Assembly: GCF_020536995.1 (NCBI RefSeq)
Contig: NC_068362.1
Span: 102,432,376-102,496,375, forward strand
Direction: 5' to 3'
DNA length: 64,000 nucleotides
Source: Dreissena polymorpha
Taxonomy: Eukaryota > Mollusca > Bivalvia > Myida > Dreissenidae
Each line of letters starts with the position of its first letter. Position 1 is the stretch's first letter. Shown here piece by piece: positions 25,396-37,762 of the stretch. The position numbers and the translations under genes are program-made. Below the pieces are notes generated by a model. It worked only from the letters and a program-made list of their open reading frames with translations. It was not told the origin of the DNA and ran no database searches.

Positions 25396-26215
25396 GATGC
25401 TGGAATTAAATAACACAGATAAATCTTAAATTTTGATGAGCTGTTATCATACTTCAGTATATGAATTAAATATCACCCTAGTCATATCGATGTGCATGAT
25501 TTAAAGCGAGATCATACGATTTTTTATATGTGTTAAATTATAATATATTGATAAAATATGTTACAATAACACAAAAAAGGCAAGGAAAATTATACATTGA
25601 AGATGAATTTCATAAAATGCAGCATACACAAATTAGCGCCCCGAGCCGATTGTGACGAAGAAATTTCGTATATGTTTTCTACAATAACCGAAGCATTTCT
25701 TTTTTAGTTAGTGTTCGTGTGCCGTATGAATAGATATCGTTGCAGGATTTTAAAATGAACCGTTAAACTAAATTTAGATTCACATCGTACATGCATGATT
25801 TACATGCTGGCGAATTCGACTGTACAGACATTTTCGATTTCAGAATTTAATATCTGGCTTATTTCGCATTTTTCGACACATGTTCTTCTTAACTTTTATT
25901 TTAATTTATATTGAAATATATGTTTAATAAGTTTGTTTACACATTTTATATCAATAAATAAATATTTGACAAAATCGTATAATCTCGCTTAAATTATTAT
26001 TGATTATATACACATTGACCATCTTGTAGTTAATTACTCGCTGTTTCGTGTCAACTAATATGCTTTACATATGGGAGTTACCAAACTTGTAAAAACTTTG
26101 CTTAAAGATGACGATTTGCTTCTCATGTATTATAGTGATTTGAGAAGATAAACAATGATAGAAAACAATTTTAGTTTATATAAAAAGTAATCTGTAATGA
26201 TAAAGAACATTTTAC

Positions 26216-26298
26216 CTTGATTGGTTACTCCAGCTGCACCCCAAATTTGGACAAAATAAAATTTCTGGGTGTACTTAAAAAGAATTCGTTTATTAATA
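26216..26298 (-). other. 5' untranslated exon of the Tyr-rich secreted-protein gene
   Basis: The minus strand shows CCAATCAAG followed by a donor GTAAAATG at 26216/26215, matching the acceptor at 25400-25401; the intron is 816 bp. The exon start is placed about 25-30 bp downstream of the TATA box at 26323-26330. Confidence 0.55.
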
Positions 26299-26322
26299 AA
26301 GAGTGCTCGTTTGATTGCGTTG

Positions 26323-26330
26323 TTTATATA
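26323..26330 (-). promoter_or_regulatory. TATA box (TATATAAA) of the Tyr-rich secreted-protein gene
   Basis: TATATAAA on the minus strand, inside CTGGTATATAAACAACGC. It lies about 110 bp upstream of a strong splice donor, which together define a short first exon. Confidence 0.55.
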
Positions 26331-28150
26331 CCAGTGATGCCGATGGGTTGGCGTGAGTAAGTGGGCACATAAATGTAAACAATAATTGACTGACGTTCGT
26401 GGCCGAAATAAATGTCATTGTAATTTATATTGTTTCTGTCAAATTGGGAAAAAAGCGAACAATCAAATTGCCAAGGTAATGCAATAATAATTAGGGCGAA
26501 TGAATGTTTTCAATTACCACACCGATGAATGGATATTCATATCCATTAATTTGTCATCTTCGAGTTGCCACATATGTAAGATTGGTCACTTCGTTGAAAT
26601 GATTTACCGTTTGTTTTTTGGTATTCTGTTCCTGTAAATCACTTACGAGGAAATGAAATGCATTATGATGAATGAATTGTTTTGCAATACACCTCATAAT
26701 ACCGTTTTGAAAATGTGATAACATGGAGTCGATACAAGATCTTTGCTAGTAATATAAGTTTTAAGTAAACGATTTTAAAGCACATAATTGCTTAAGAATT
26801 GGAATTGAACATATGAGCAAACTAAAAATATAGACAAAATATGAAAAACTGAATGATATAAGCCAAAAATAACAACCTAAGACATGGATTACTACATGTT
26901 AAATTATTATTAAAATGATGCAAATTCACTATTTCTATCCGTTTTCAGAACACAAGAGTTGCCGAAAATATAAAATATTGTTTATTTTGATACAATACTT
27001 CTAGCCAAATGATGACTTTGTGGTTTATAAAAATGTAAACGTTTTCAAACAAACGTCTTGTTCGTTAACAATTTTGCAAGTTTAATGTTGCGATATTATT
27101 TTGACGAAAATATTGCATCGGTTCTGTAATTTTGCGGACAATTTTAGGAAATAACTAATATATCGAGAAATTAAGCGTGAAAAATATGTATCTGCCTTGT
27201 TTTAAATAAAAGACTCTCAAGTTGTATACAAAACTCTCGGCATGTAGACACATTATAATTGTAGACATGTCATTAATCATTATAATGTGTTTCGGCCGGC
27301 TATCAATGAACGTCAAAAAATAATGACATAACTGTATTGGAGTGGCATGTTTTATTGTGCATATTCAGTCACATGGTTAATGAGGCGACATTTACTCCTA
27401 TTTAATTTAAAAAGGTTATGGCTTATTTATTTTAGGCCAAAAATAATAAAATGTTTGTTTTGTCTTCCCGACCAATTAGATTAGATGAAGAAATCCGGCG
27501 AACAAAGCGAAAAGTCTTCAAATCAACCAAATTATTGTTCCCGGCGCGTGTTTAACTCAGAGAAAAGTATCGCCGCTACCAATATCCCTGCCTTCATAAC
27601 CAACCACGTGTAGATAGCTTACAGTAACCGTTTTAATTTTTACTTTTCTTATTTTAGATATAAAAAAAATTATCATGAACCTAAACTTATACACTATTTT
27701 CAACGTATAAATGAAAATGATACAACATTTCATAACATAATACTTAAACAAACAAAAAAAATCCTACCATATCTGGTTGGATTTTCTTGTGATGACAGAG
27801 ATTGCATGTGAGAACAAGGTACGACAACTCCGCTTGGTGATTGTTATTTGCGTGTCCGACCGGTATAATTAATTAAGACTGTGTTTTTAGTGGAAAAGCA
27901 ATATTTTTAGACGTTTCCACACTAGTTTTGGTGTTAAGTCATTTTGAGTTAATATACAATCACTTCAACGGTTTCCGATTTATTATTATAATTTATAATA
28001 TAAAGAAAAGTTGATATAAACATCAGTAACTAGTTCTGCTTGTCGAATGCCAGTAATTTAAACCTTATATTTTTAAATTGTATTAGAGAAAATCCGTCTT
28101 TGAATTATCAAATAAGTAAGAGCTATTTAATTAATCAATAAATAACAATC
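26331..28150. other. AT-rich intergenic sequence
   Basis: No gene recognised. It contains the upstream flank of the Tyr-rich protein gene. Short open frames near 27557-27751 have no support. Confidence 0.45.
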
Positions 28151-28677
28151 CTTTATATAACAGAACAGAACAGAAAAAAACATAATTTTATTACACATAA
28201 ACTTAACAGTTTCTAGTGTTAAACAAAAACAATAATACAAAATACATGAATATAGTAAGTGGATTTAGCAGAAATGTTATATAATAGTTATGGGTGAACT
28301 TTACAGATACTTGAACAAAACTCGTTTTAAATCACATGTTAACAGTGTATATTGCTACATATGAATGCTTTTTACTTTTTTGTAATCATTAAGGTAAAAC
28401 ATTAATTGTAATTTGAAGGAGCATAGAATATAACAGTGCGCATCCAAACCACATACAATTTAAGAAGCAACGGCACAATTATAGTTGAACTTGTATCATA
28501 ACACATCGGCATAGTCTATAATCAGTAAAATATAAAAATAATTTTAATTTCAAAATATAACAATAATTATACTTTCGAAGGAGCACACATTTTACATTCG
28601 AATCACACTCACAAAATCAGGTATCGAAACAGTACCGGATAATACATATAATTAATATGAATGCAACATCTATATCA

Positions 28678-30384
28678 TCATATACTAAAACAATACATGT
28701 TCAAATATAGCATTTCACATGATGTCATATTGTATTCAATTTTCATTTTAAACTCTAAAACAAATACATTATTATTGGTATAACGATTGCGAATCTTGAG
28801 TGCTTCTGAAATGAATTTTCCTAACTTTAGCATTTCATTTTTATTTTCTGTAGTTAATAATAGTGTGAGTTTGAACATACTAGGTCTGACTCTATAATAG
28901 GTTCTAATGTAGTTTTCTCTAATTTGGGCAAATTTAGAACATTTCAACAAAAAGTGGTATTCATCTTCTATTTCATTACTGTCACATAATTGGCAGAGTC
29001 GCAAGTTTCGTTCTCATCTATCATATCTTCCAGTCTTAATTCTCAGGTTATGATCACAGATTCGTATTTTCGTAATCGCTGGTCTTAAATTTCTTGAAAC
29101 AATCGTCTCTAAATATGGTTCGAACGAGAATGATGTTTTAATTGCTTTGTATACAATTGGTACCCTATTATCATTAACATCTCGATTCCACTCTTGTAAG
29201 TATTCGTCGATAACTCTTTGTTTAAACAAAGACAAAAATTAACCTCGTTGATTTGTGAGTTTTTAGACCAAACATAATTAAATCCGTACTTAGATAGTAA
29301 GTCCCTAACCTTCCCCAACCAATTCAATGTATTATTATTTACGGCAATTAGACCATCTTCCAATATATCGTAATATAATGTTTTCGCTTCTAGTTATTTT
29401 AAACCAATATTTTACGATACGTACATATCTGTTAATATACAACGGGTATCCACCATGTTCACCGTAAACGGCTACACTTGAGGTTGATTTTCTGACACCA
29501 AGAACAGCTCTGCAGAATTTAAGGTGCAATTTTTCCAACTCGCTATACTTTGAGAAACCCCATATTTCACACGTGTATGTAATATTTGAAGATACAAAAG
29601 CATCGAATAACTGCAAAGCTACCTTTGGTTTACAATCATAAGTTTTCAGGTTGGATAACAATACGTTGAGTGCTTTTAAGCCCTTACCACGCAAAGTATT
29701 TGTATTGAGATTTAAGTTCCCTGTATAATTAAGGGTTACATCCAGATAAATAAAATCGTTAACAATGTCTATGTTTTCGTTACCATATACCCACCGCTCA
29801 TTACGTTTGATAGCTCCGCGTTTGCGGAAAACAATATAAAAAAAATTGAATGTTTACTTGCAAACCCTAGGTATTACAATATTCATATAAACGGTCGATA
29901 GACTGTTGTAGGTCTTCCGGCGTTTCACCTATGACAACCATATCGTCTGCAAACAGAAGTAGAATTAAACATATGTCTTGTATATTTATTCCAGCATTAT
30001 GTCTATTTTGTAAAAACATTTCAAGATCGTCCACGAAAAGAGAAAAAAGGATCGGCGATGTTATCTCCCCCTGTCTTAGTCCGATTGCTATATAAAAATA
30101 CTCCGAATATGTGTTACAATGTCTAACACATGCTTTGACCGACTGGTACATACTGCGTATTATGCGCAACATTTTGCCGTCCAAATTGGACTTGTATAAC
30201 TTTTACCACAGTGCATTTAAATATATAGAATCAAAACAACGTTTCATATCTATGAAACAACAATACAATCGTTTATTCATATTAACATATTTTTGAATAA
30301 TTGAATGGAGTATTAAAACCGCATCTATTGTTGACCTGCATTTTCTAAACCCAAACTGCGCGTCAGATATAACATCGTTTTTTT
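28678..30384 (-). pseudogene. LINE ORF2, 3' part: RT catalytic region and C-terminal domain
   Basis: Resumes with NDVISDAQFGFRKCRSTIDA, then LYCCFIDMKRCFDSI (motif A; the usual DYEKAFD is altered), an in-frame stop, IAIGLRQGEITSPILFSLFV, and LLFADDMVVIGE (FADD catalytic motif, about 29945). Further frames hold SSNITYTCEIWGFSKYSELE and a C-terminal CQLCDSNEIEDEYHFLLKC Cys/His motif near 28990-28930. Several frameshifts occur between 29867 and 28678. Confidence 0.82.
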
Positions 30385-31976
30385 AGCTCATCTATTTTTT
30401 GAAAAAAAAATGAGCTTTTGTCATCACCTTGGCGTCGGCGTCGGCGTCTGCGTCGGCGTCGGCGTTGGCGTCCGGTTAAGTTTTGCGTTTAGGTCCACTT
30501 TTCTCAGAAAGTATCAATGCTATTGCATTCAAACTTGGTACACTTACTTACCATCATAAGAGGACTGCACAGGCAAAGTTAGATAACTCTGGCGTGCAAT
30601 TTGACAGAATTATGTGCCCTTTTTATACTTAGAAAATTGAAAATTTTGGTTAACTTTTGTGTTTAGGTCCATTTTATTCCTACAGTATCAAAGCTATTGC
30701 TTTCATACTTGCAACACTTACTAACTATCATAAGGGGACTGTGCAGGCAAAGTAATGTAACTCTGACTGGCATTTTGACAGAATTATGGGCCCTTTTTAT
30801 ATACTTAGAAAATTGAAAATTTGGTTAAGTTTTGTGTTTAGGTCCACTTTATTCCTACAGTATCAAAGCTATTGCTTTCATACTTGCAACACTTATTAAC
30901 TATCATAAGGGGACTGTGCATGCAAAGTTATGTAACTCTGACTGGCATTTGGGCAGAATTATGGGCCCTTTATACTTAGAAAATTGAAAATTTGGTTAAG
31001 TTTTGTGTTTTGGTCCACTTTACCCCTAAAGTATCATAGATATTGCTTTCATACTTGGAACACTCGCAAACTATCATAAGGGTACAGTAAAAGGACAAGT
31101 TGCATAACTCTGGTTGTCATTTTTACGGAATTATGGCCCTTTTTTGACTTAGTAACTTTGAATATATGGTTAAATTTTGTGTTTCGATCCACTTTACTTC
31201 TTAACTATCAAGGCTATTGCTTTCAAACTTCAAATACTTTCATGCTATCATGAGGTTACTGTACCTGGCAAGTTGAATTTTACCTTGACCTTTGAATGAC
31301 CTTGACTCTCAAGGTCAAATTATTAAATTTTGCTTAAATTGCCATAACGTCTTTATTTGTGATTAGATTTGATTGATACTTTGACAAAACTACTCTTACC
31401 TTACATACCACAATAGACTCCACCCAAACCATCCCCCGTGCCCTCCCCCCCCCCCCCGAATCCCCCCTCCTTTTTTTTTGTTTTTTTGTTTTTAAGATCA
31501 TCTCACAAATGACCACCACACCCTCACACTATACCCCACCCCCCCCACCCCCCCACCCCAAATTATTTTTTTTGAAACCGATAAAAAACACAAATATTTA
31601 TTTTATGTTTGAAATACCGTCCAACCATCGCACCCAAGAATCCCCCCACCCCCCCTCCCCCCACCCGAATCCCCCCCCCTAATTTTTTGTTTAAGATCAT
31701 CTCACAAATGACCACCACACCCTCACACTATATCCCACACCCCACCTCCACCCCAAATTTCATTTTTTTTCATGGTTAAACCCCCCCCCCCCCCGATTTT
31801 TTTTTTAGCATTTTTTTTCCCATTTTTGGAAAATAATGTTATAAATGTCCACATTCCCATGCTATACACCCCTCTTCACTCCACCCCTCCCTCCTTTGTG
31901 ATTGAAAATGAGAGTCCCTTCACCTTTAAAAAGAAAATAGATGAGCGGTCTGCACCCGCAAGGCGGTGCTCTTGTT
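30385..31976 (+). mobile_element. HINE-like element (family C) inserted in the LINE RT domain
   Basis: Begins AGCTCATCTATTTT, followed by a GGCGTCGGCGTCGGCG run (30431-30470). The tandem core of four to five units has starts at 30491, 30665, 30840 and 31011 (AGGTCCACTTT), a spacing of about 171-175 bp. A C- and T-rich region follows (31440-31810, several poly-C and poly-T tracts). It ends with the inverted start motif AAAATAGATGAGC, a hairpin (GCACCCGC / GCGGTGC) and TCTTGTTT. The flanking LINE frame resumes on both sides with essentially nothing duplicated, and the junctions lie in a T run. This is consistent with insertion between two T residues without target-site duplication, as reported for Helentron-type elements. 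Confidence 0.72.
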
Positions 31977-31977
31977 T

Positions 31978-33736
31978 ACACCATGTTGTTATTCGCTGGT
32001 TGAGTACACATGTAAACAGCTTTGCGAAGTGACTTAATAAGGTGATGCCTCTATAATTACTAGGGTCGGATTTATCACCCTTCTTATGTATAGTGATTAT
32101 AATCCCTTCAGTCCAAGATAACGGGAATTCGCCTGTATTTAAAATCATGTTAAAAATCGTTGTAATGTAACCCGCCAAAATATCACAGGCTTCTATAAAA
32201 TATTCGTTAAGCAATTTATCTACGCCAGGTGATTTACATGTCTTTCAGACGGCAATAGCTTTAATTACTTCACTATACGTTATTTGGTTATCAAGGTCCC
32301 CATATACGTTGTCAAAATTTTCGAAGTCATGGTTTGAATTAAAATCTTCTGCGTTGGCATTATCATTAAAATTTTCATTTGAAAACTTTTGCTGTAAATG
32401 ATTCTTAAAGTCATTAAGTGACGTGTTGCTAGTAAAACCTGATGGATTGTGTGATCTTAAGTAGTTCCAAAAGTCTTTGGGTTTGTGCCGTTTAAGATCC
32501 TCGAATTGTTTACAGCGTCTGAGATTGTACGCCTTACGCTTATTTTTTGTGATTAATTTAAAAGTACGTTTTAATTGACACATTTTTACTCTATCTGTAT
32601 CACTATGTGAGTTGTTATATATATATACAATGCATCTTTATATGATCGTTTCGCTTCTCTACATTCTTGATCAAACCATTTATCGCTATCCGATATAGTG
32701 TGTCGTTCAAATTGTTGATATTTTTTAACGACGTGCTTAATAAATAATGGGTCAGCAACATCTCTTACAATATTGGTGAAATTGTTTACAATGGTGTCAG
32801 TATTTGTGTCGCTTTGTTCGATATGGCTTTGGATTAGATCGTTAAAATCCGGAGCCCTGTTTATTTATCCCTCTCGGAAATGCTGTTTTTCATCATCCCG
32901 CCATTTAACGTACTCGCATATATATGGTTCTTCTACTGTAACTCGCATGTTGCATATTACATTGAAAGACAACGGGGCATGATCACTGAAATTGTTAAAA
33001 TCGTTTACAACGAAGTTATCTACGGTATTAAAATGATGTTCACTTATTAACAGGTAATCGATGACACTTGCGCCATGAGTATTAAAACATGTATATTTAC
33101 CAATGCTTAAATCAGAGCCCAGTCTACCGTTAGCGATTTTCAGTGTCGTGGCCTTGCATAAATCAAGTAAACTATTTCCTTGAGAGTTACTTCCCTTGTC
33201 CATTGAAAATCTTGGTTACGTGCTATCAGCTAAATAGAAGTCGGGGTCAATATCGTAAACATATGCATCGGAAAGAATAGCATCACTTTTACATGCTGTT
33301 CTAGCGTTAAAATTCCCAGAAAACATAACTGTGCCAAACGATTGGAAATGGTTAATATCGTTACCGAGACTTTCGAACAGGTCCGTATCTATCTAGTTGG
33401 CCATCGGAGAATCACTACCCCATATATATACCGCTGCAATAAATATACCTTCTTTATTGTTAAAAAACGATTTATCTAGTTTAAGCCATATTATTGTATC
33501 ATGAATTTTTTAACAACCGATATGCCACTAGTTATGCTATTGCGTGTATATACTAATATACCGCCACTGTTGCGCTTAGCTTGCCTATGTCTATATTTCC
33601 TATAAAAATTGTTGCAATCGTATCCTGATAGTTCGAGTTTGCTTGCTTTACATGTCCATGATTCTAAAAAAATAGTTAGGTCATACTGTGATATAATGGC
33701 AAGGAAATCTGGATCCTCTCGTTTGGCTGCGCTCAA
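31978..33736 (-). pseudogene. LINE ORF2, 5' part: APE endonuclease to start of RT
   Basis: 33736-33491 reads DPDFLAIISQYDLTIFLESW, the N-terminal endonuclease segment with its catalytic Glu, followed by KRNSGGILVYTR. 33203-32865 carries LLDLCKATTLKIANGR, THGASVIDYLLISE and FSDHAPLSFNV, the closing endonuclease motifs. 32583-32245 has NKRKAYNLRRC and PKDFWNYLRSHNPSG, typical pre-RT linker text. 32214-31990 reads GEFPLSWTEGIIITIHKKGD and SNYRGITLLS, the RT fingers. The text stops at ITTWCK, exactly where the HINE-like insert begins. Confidence 0.82.
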
Positions 33737-33855
33737 TCCGTTGCAGTTCCAGACTACACACTTAAGTCCATCCAGTCCCTCCTACGCGTCTTTTATTGGC
33801 CTGCCGTCAACGTACAAAGTGTCAGATGACACCCACGCCCGTTTTCCGCCTGCTT

Positions 33856-34749
33856 TTACTCTTTAACTGTTCTGAAGAGACGCCGTCTTTTTGCCGCGAC
33901 TTCCGGTGGGAATTGTTCCGTAACATAGAACGGCGTTCCTCGGAAGTTCTTGCTACTTCCGCGAACTTGCTCTCTGTCGCCGACGAATGAAAATTTGCCA
34001 ACAATGCTTCGGTGCCTCTCCTCGCCGCCGTTTCCGGTGGTTCCTCTGCCGGTTGTGTTTTTATGGCCCATCCTATGCATCCTTTTGAATTTCATAGCAG
34101 CCACCGCTTCCCTGGACAGTTTGAGTTTCTCCGACATGAAGTCTCTCACTAATTGTTCGTATTTGATAGGGGTTTCATTTGGTTCTTCAGGGATGTTTCC
34201 AAATATGAAGTTATTCAGCATGCTTTGGGATTGCACGTAGTTCATGTCCTCTCGTAATTTAATGTTGCCCTTTTTCAAGTCTGATATCTTTCTTCTAGCT
34301 CCGTCAATATCAACGCCTACAGAGTCAATTTTATTTACACACTGTCCACTTTGTCCCTGGTATCTTTGGTTACTGTGTCCATGTGTGCCCATAGTTGTTT
34401 GAGATCCTTATCGAAATTATCAATTTTTCTCCAGCCCTTCGAGTGTCTTTAATCGTGAGTCCATGTCGTTTAGTTTCAAGTCAATTGTGCCAAGCATTGC
34501 ACTAATGTCTGCGTTTGTTGGCCCCATGTTGTGCTGACCCGTTTTGCCTTTCATAGTTTTAGGCAGCTTTGGCTCGGCGAATTGGTTAACGTCGCTCACA
34601 CTACTTTGCACGTTGGATGTGTGAATGGTGTTCCCGTAAAATCCTTCGTTAATTAATAATACGAGTCGCGCTTCGCGCTCTATAGCGCCTTTATTAGTAA
34701 CAAGGTGGTTGCTAGGATAGTGGAACAAAGAAGTTTTGTTTTTATACAA
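33856..34749 (-). pseudogene. LINE ORF1-like protein, broken
   Basis: Two frames cover it (34749-34420 and 34392-33856). The first has MLGTIDLKLNDMDSRLKTLE, a coiled-coil-like heptad pattern. The second has MLNNFIFGNIPEEPNET, resembling the RNA-binding (RRM-like) domain of L1 ORF1p, and FRGTPFYVTEQFPPEVAAKR, resembling its C-terminal domain. The arrangement coiled coil, RRM-like, C-terminal domain is that of L1-type ORF1 proteins. One frame change separates the two parts. Confidence 0.65.
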
Positions 34750-34790
34750 AACCAGAAAGTTTCACCGGTTCGCGTATTTGCCCAGTCTCT

Positions 34791-35098
34791 ATGATCTTTT
34801 ATTATTGCCCAGTCCCTGTGATCAGTTATTAATTAAAACAATTAGCTTTGCATTATTGGCAATAAATGTTGTAGCAAATGTAATAGGCACAAATGCAGTA
34901 CTTATGTACAATACTTTACACACAAAAATCACCACTATGCAATATATTCTGACAACAGAAATATACACATTGATCCGTAAAATAACTTCTCCTCCCATAA
35001 GCGAAAAAAACGTATTACATACTAGTCGCCGCACTTCAGTGCGACGCCAATGACGATGAAGATTTTGTGAAAAATATATCTGGTCTTAAAGACTGTAT
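34791..35098. other. AT-rich spacer between the LINE and the fold-back element
   Basis: No gene recognised. A short palindrome, GTCGCCGCACTTCAGTGCGA, lies at about 35024-35044. Confidence 0.4.
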
Positions 35099-35105
35099 AT
35101 AATAC

Positions 35106-35855
35106 TACGGAATACCATCAGGGCCATCGTGGTTACACATTAAAATCCAGAGGGCGACAATGCAATAGTGCGATAGTACGATCGCGACAGTGCGATAGTA
35201 CGATGACGGCAGTGCGACAATACGATGGCGACAGTGCGATAGTACGATGGCGACAAGGCGATAATACAATGACGACAGTACGATAGCGCGATAGTACGAC
35301 GGCGACAATGCGATAACACGATTACGACAGTGCGACAATAAGATGGCGACAGTGCGATAGTATGATGGCGACAATTCGACAATGGGATAGTGCGATAATA
35401 CGATTACGACAGTGCGACAATACGATGGTGACAGTGCAATAGTACGATGGCGACGATGCGACAATGCGATAGTACGATGGCGACAATGTGATAATACGAT
35501 GACGACAGTGCGACAATACGACGGTGACATTGCGATAGTATGATGGCGACAATGCGATAATACGATGACGACAGTACGATAACGCGAAAGTATTATGGCG
35601 ACATCGCAGTATCGCACTGTCGCCATCGTATTGTCGCACTGTCGCATTATCGTCATCGTACTATCGCGTTGTCGCCATCGTACTATCGCGTTGTCGCCAT
35701 CGTACTATCGCATTGTCGCCATCGTACTATCGCATTGTCGCCATCGTACTATCGCATTGCCGCCATCGTACTCTTGCATTGTCGCCATCGTACTTTCGCA
35801 TTGTCGCCCTCTGGTTTTTAATGTGTTACCACGATGGCACTAACGGTATTCCGTA
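35106..35855. mobile_element. Fold-back DNA transposon with minisatellite arms
   Basis: Terminal inverted repeats of about 55 bp start TACGGAATACC at 35106 and end GGTATTCCGTA at 35855. They include CATCGTGGT-ACACATTAAAA and CCAGAGGGCGACAATGC on the left, mirrored on the right with few mismatches. The 7-bp direct repeat ATAATAC flanks both sides (35099-35105, 35856-35862) and looks like a target-site duplication. The interior is a 22-bp minisatellite (CGATAGTACGATGGCGACAG-type units). From about 35150 to 35605 it points one way and from about 35606 to 35815 it is inverted, so the whole element can fold back. No coding capacity. Confidence 0.85.
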
Positions 35856-35862
35856 ATAATAC

Positions 35863-36600
35863 AGACGGAGCCATAAAACGTTTGAAAATTTGAAGAAACG
35901 AATATTTTAATGAAAGTTGGTCTGGTTTCTTTATTCCAAGTGTACGTTTGGGAAACCAGGAAGTTATGTGTAGACTTATCAAACTTTAGAACATGTATTC
36001 AAGATTAAATACAAGTTTTTATTAGAATTGCAAACCAAGTAATAAATGATAGAAATAGCTTTCACATGAGGGTTCCATATTTTTTATTAGATAATTTTGA
36101 GTAAATGATATTATAAAAGCATCTTACTACTAAATCTCAATGGATAATAAATCTGTCAAAAATGCTATCAAAAGGACACACCTATATTGCAATCACAGCG
36201 TAGGACTGGAAACCAACAGGACGTAAAATAACATAAGATGACATGTTTATGAAGCATTAAACATCATATTGCAAATTAAAAGCCTATACATATGACAATG
36301 TGCACTCTAAATCTTATATAATAGATCATGTATTGTTTATTTAATTACTCGTTATTAATGAACGTTGTATTCTTAGGTACGCACATGTCTGAGTAAAGCG
36401 GTCACAGGATTCATACAAAGATCATTTGGTTTTATTGAGTTGTTATTTATTTATTAATTTGAATTCAGTTGCAAGACACCATTTGATTTTTATATCCAAC
36501 CCTATGCTGTTGTTGTGTTTTCTTATAAAATGCAATTAAGTACTATTAGCATTGAACACTTTTTCTAAAATTATGCCGTGGCGTATTTTTTCCGTCAAAA
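35863..36600. other. AT-rich intergenic sequence
   Basis: No gene, RNA or repeat recognised. Confidence 0.45.
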
Positions 36601-36601
36601 T

Positions 36602-36800
36602 TAGGTCGCCGTAGTGTAATGGATATGGTGTCCGCCTAGCGACCGGGAGGCCATGAGTTCGATCCCCACTGTTGGAGTGTTCGTTAGATCTCCACCATAG
36701 ATACCAAGTACTGGATCTAGTCCCAGGAAACGACATGGAGAGCTTTATAAATAAGCCTTAGCTTTCTATGTCATAGAGCTAAAATAAATAGTTTTAAACT
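36602..36800 (+). mobile_element. tRNA-derived SINE
   Basis: A tRNA-like head (GTCGCCGTAGTGTAATGGAT as A box, GAGTTCGATCCCC as B box) is followed by a non-tRNA body. The body includes CCAAGTACTGGATCTAGTCC, CCAGGAAACGACATGGAGAG and AAGCCTTAGCTTTCTATGTC, and the tail is AGCTAAAATAAATAG. The body resembles the conserved central domain of SINEs spread through molluscs and other metazoans (META/BivaMD type); that match is from memory. It is not a functional tRNA gene, because the 3' half does not fold as a tRNA. Confidence 0.78.
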
Positions 36801-37760
36801 AAACTATTCTAAAACTACAAGTGCACTGAGCACTAATGAACGCTTCCTTACGTTTGCTTAAATATTGATTTATTAAATGTTCTGCGTAACATATTGCATT
36901 TTTTTTCTTCATCTTAAAAAATAGTTCTAATTCATCGTCTGTATGTGTGCATACATGCCCGTACAAAAGAAGAAAATATATGAGATGGTTAGACTTAAGT
37001 TCGTGAAAATGCAAGACGTCGAAAAAAGAAACTTAAGGGTTTGTTTGAAATGTTTTGTTTTTTTTAGAACAGACATATTTGGGACCATGTAAAGCGTGTT
37101 AGTGGCCACCACGAATGCAGTAATAATCCCCGGACCATGCGCCACCTTGTACACCCTATGACTTACCCCCACCATTCCACGTAAATAATAGCCTTTGGTT
37201 CAGAATGAACGACAAGACACAATGGTAACAAAGCCTCCCAACTCCATCTGTTCAGTCTTCGATCAAAAGACCTTTATCATTATGTTTCGAAATAGTTGAA
37301 TTTTATTTTCGAATATTTTTATTTCCATATATACTAATGTGCAACATATAGGTCACTCTTAAATAATGATATACATACAAAACTACATGTACTAATTTAC
37401 ATTATATACAGTATGTGACATATAACACGTAATTGAACTAATAGTCACATACATTTTAATATTCAAAAACGAATTTTTTATTGTACGGATACCGGATGTA
37501 ATGGGCTAAACAGAAGATAGGGGCAATCATAATTATATATCTGTGGCAGGGAACGAGACTTTGACCCATTTTGCGCTAACGTCGTTTCCAAGTAAAATGA
37601 CTTAAAGTGGTGACTACCGTTTCGCGTATTTTGTCAACCATTTATTTTGCAATTAACTGTTGTTTCATTTTGAAGATTACTCAAACCCAATATAACTAAG
37701 TCCGATAATCGATAATTTTCCGTATTTCCTCTTGATTTATTATGGTTTAAATTAACATCA
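36801..37760. other. AT-rich intergenic sequence
   Basis: No supported gene or element recognised. Confidence 0.45.
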
Positions 37761-37762
37761 GT

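Larger units (their letters stand above)
28150..34790 (-). mobile_element. Near-full-length decayed LINE with ORF1, APE endonuclease and RT, split by a HINE-like insertion
   Basis: Runs right to left: ORF1 (34749-33856), endonuclease (33736-32865), pre-RT linker (about 32583-32245), RT palm start (32214-31990), then foreign DNA (31976-30385), then the rest of RT (30384-29867) and a C-terminal Cys/His region (29694-28678). Without the insert it is about 5 kb. The left end has a short TTCTG-like repeat tail (ACAGAACAGAACAGAAAAAA near 28161-28185), as expected for a LINE 3' end. The frames are broken by stops and frameshifts, for example a stop in RT shortly after motif A, so it is inactive. It has an L1-like ORF1 and an APE endonuclease; I do not assign a clade. 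Confidence 0.85.

Noticed and set aside
35105-35843. Frames with HRTIALSPSYY-type repeats
   Set aside because: They are produced by the 22-bp inverted minisatellite of the fold-back element.
36602-36675. Functional tRNA gene
   Set aside because: A and B boxes are present, but the sequence runs on into a SINE body and lacks a proper acceptor stem.
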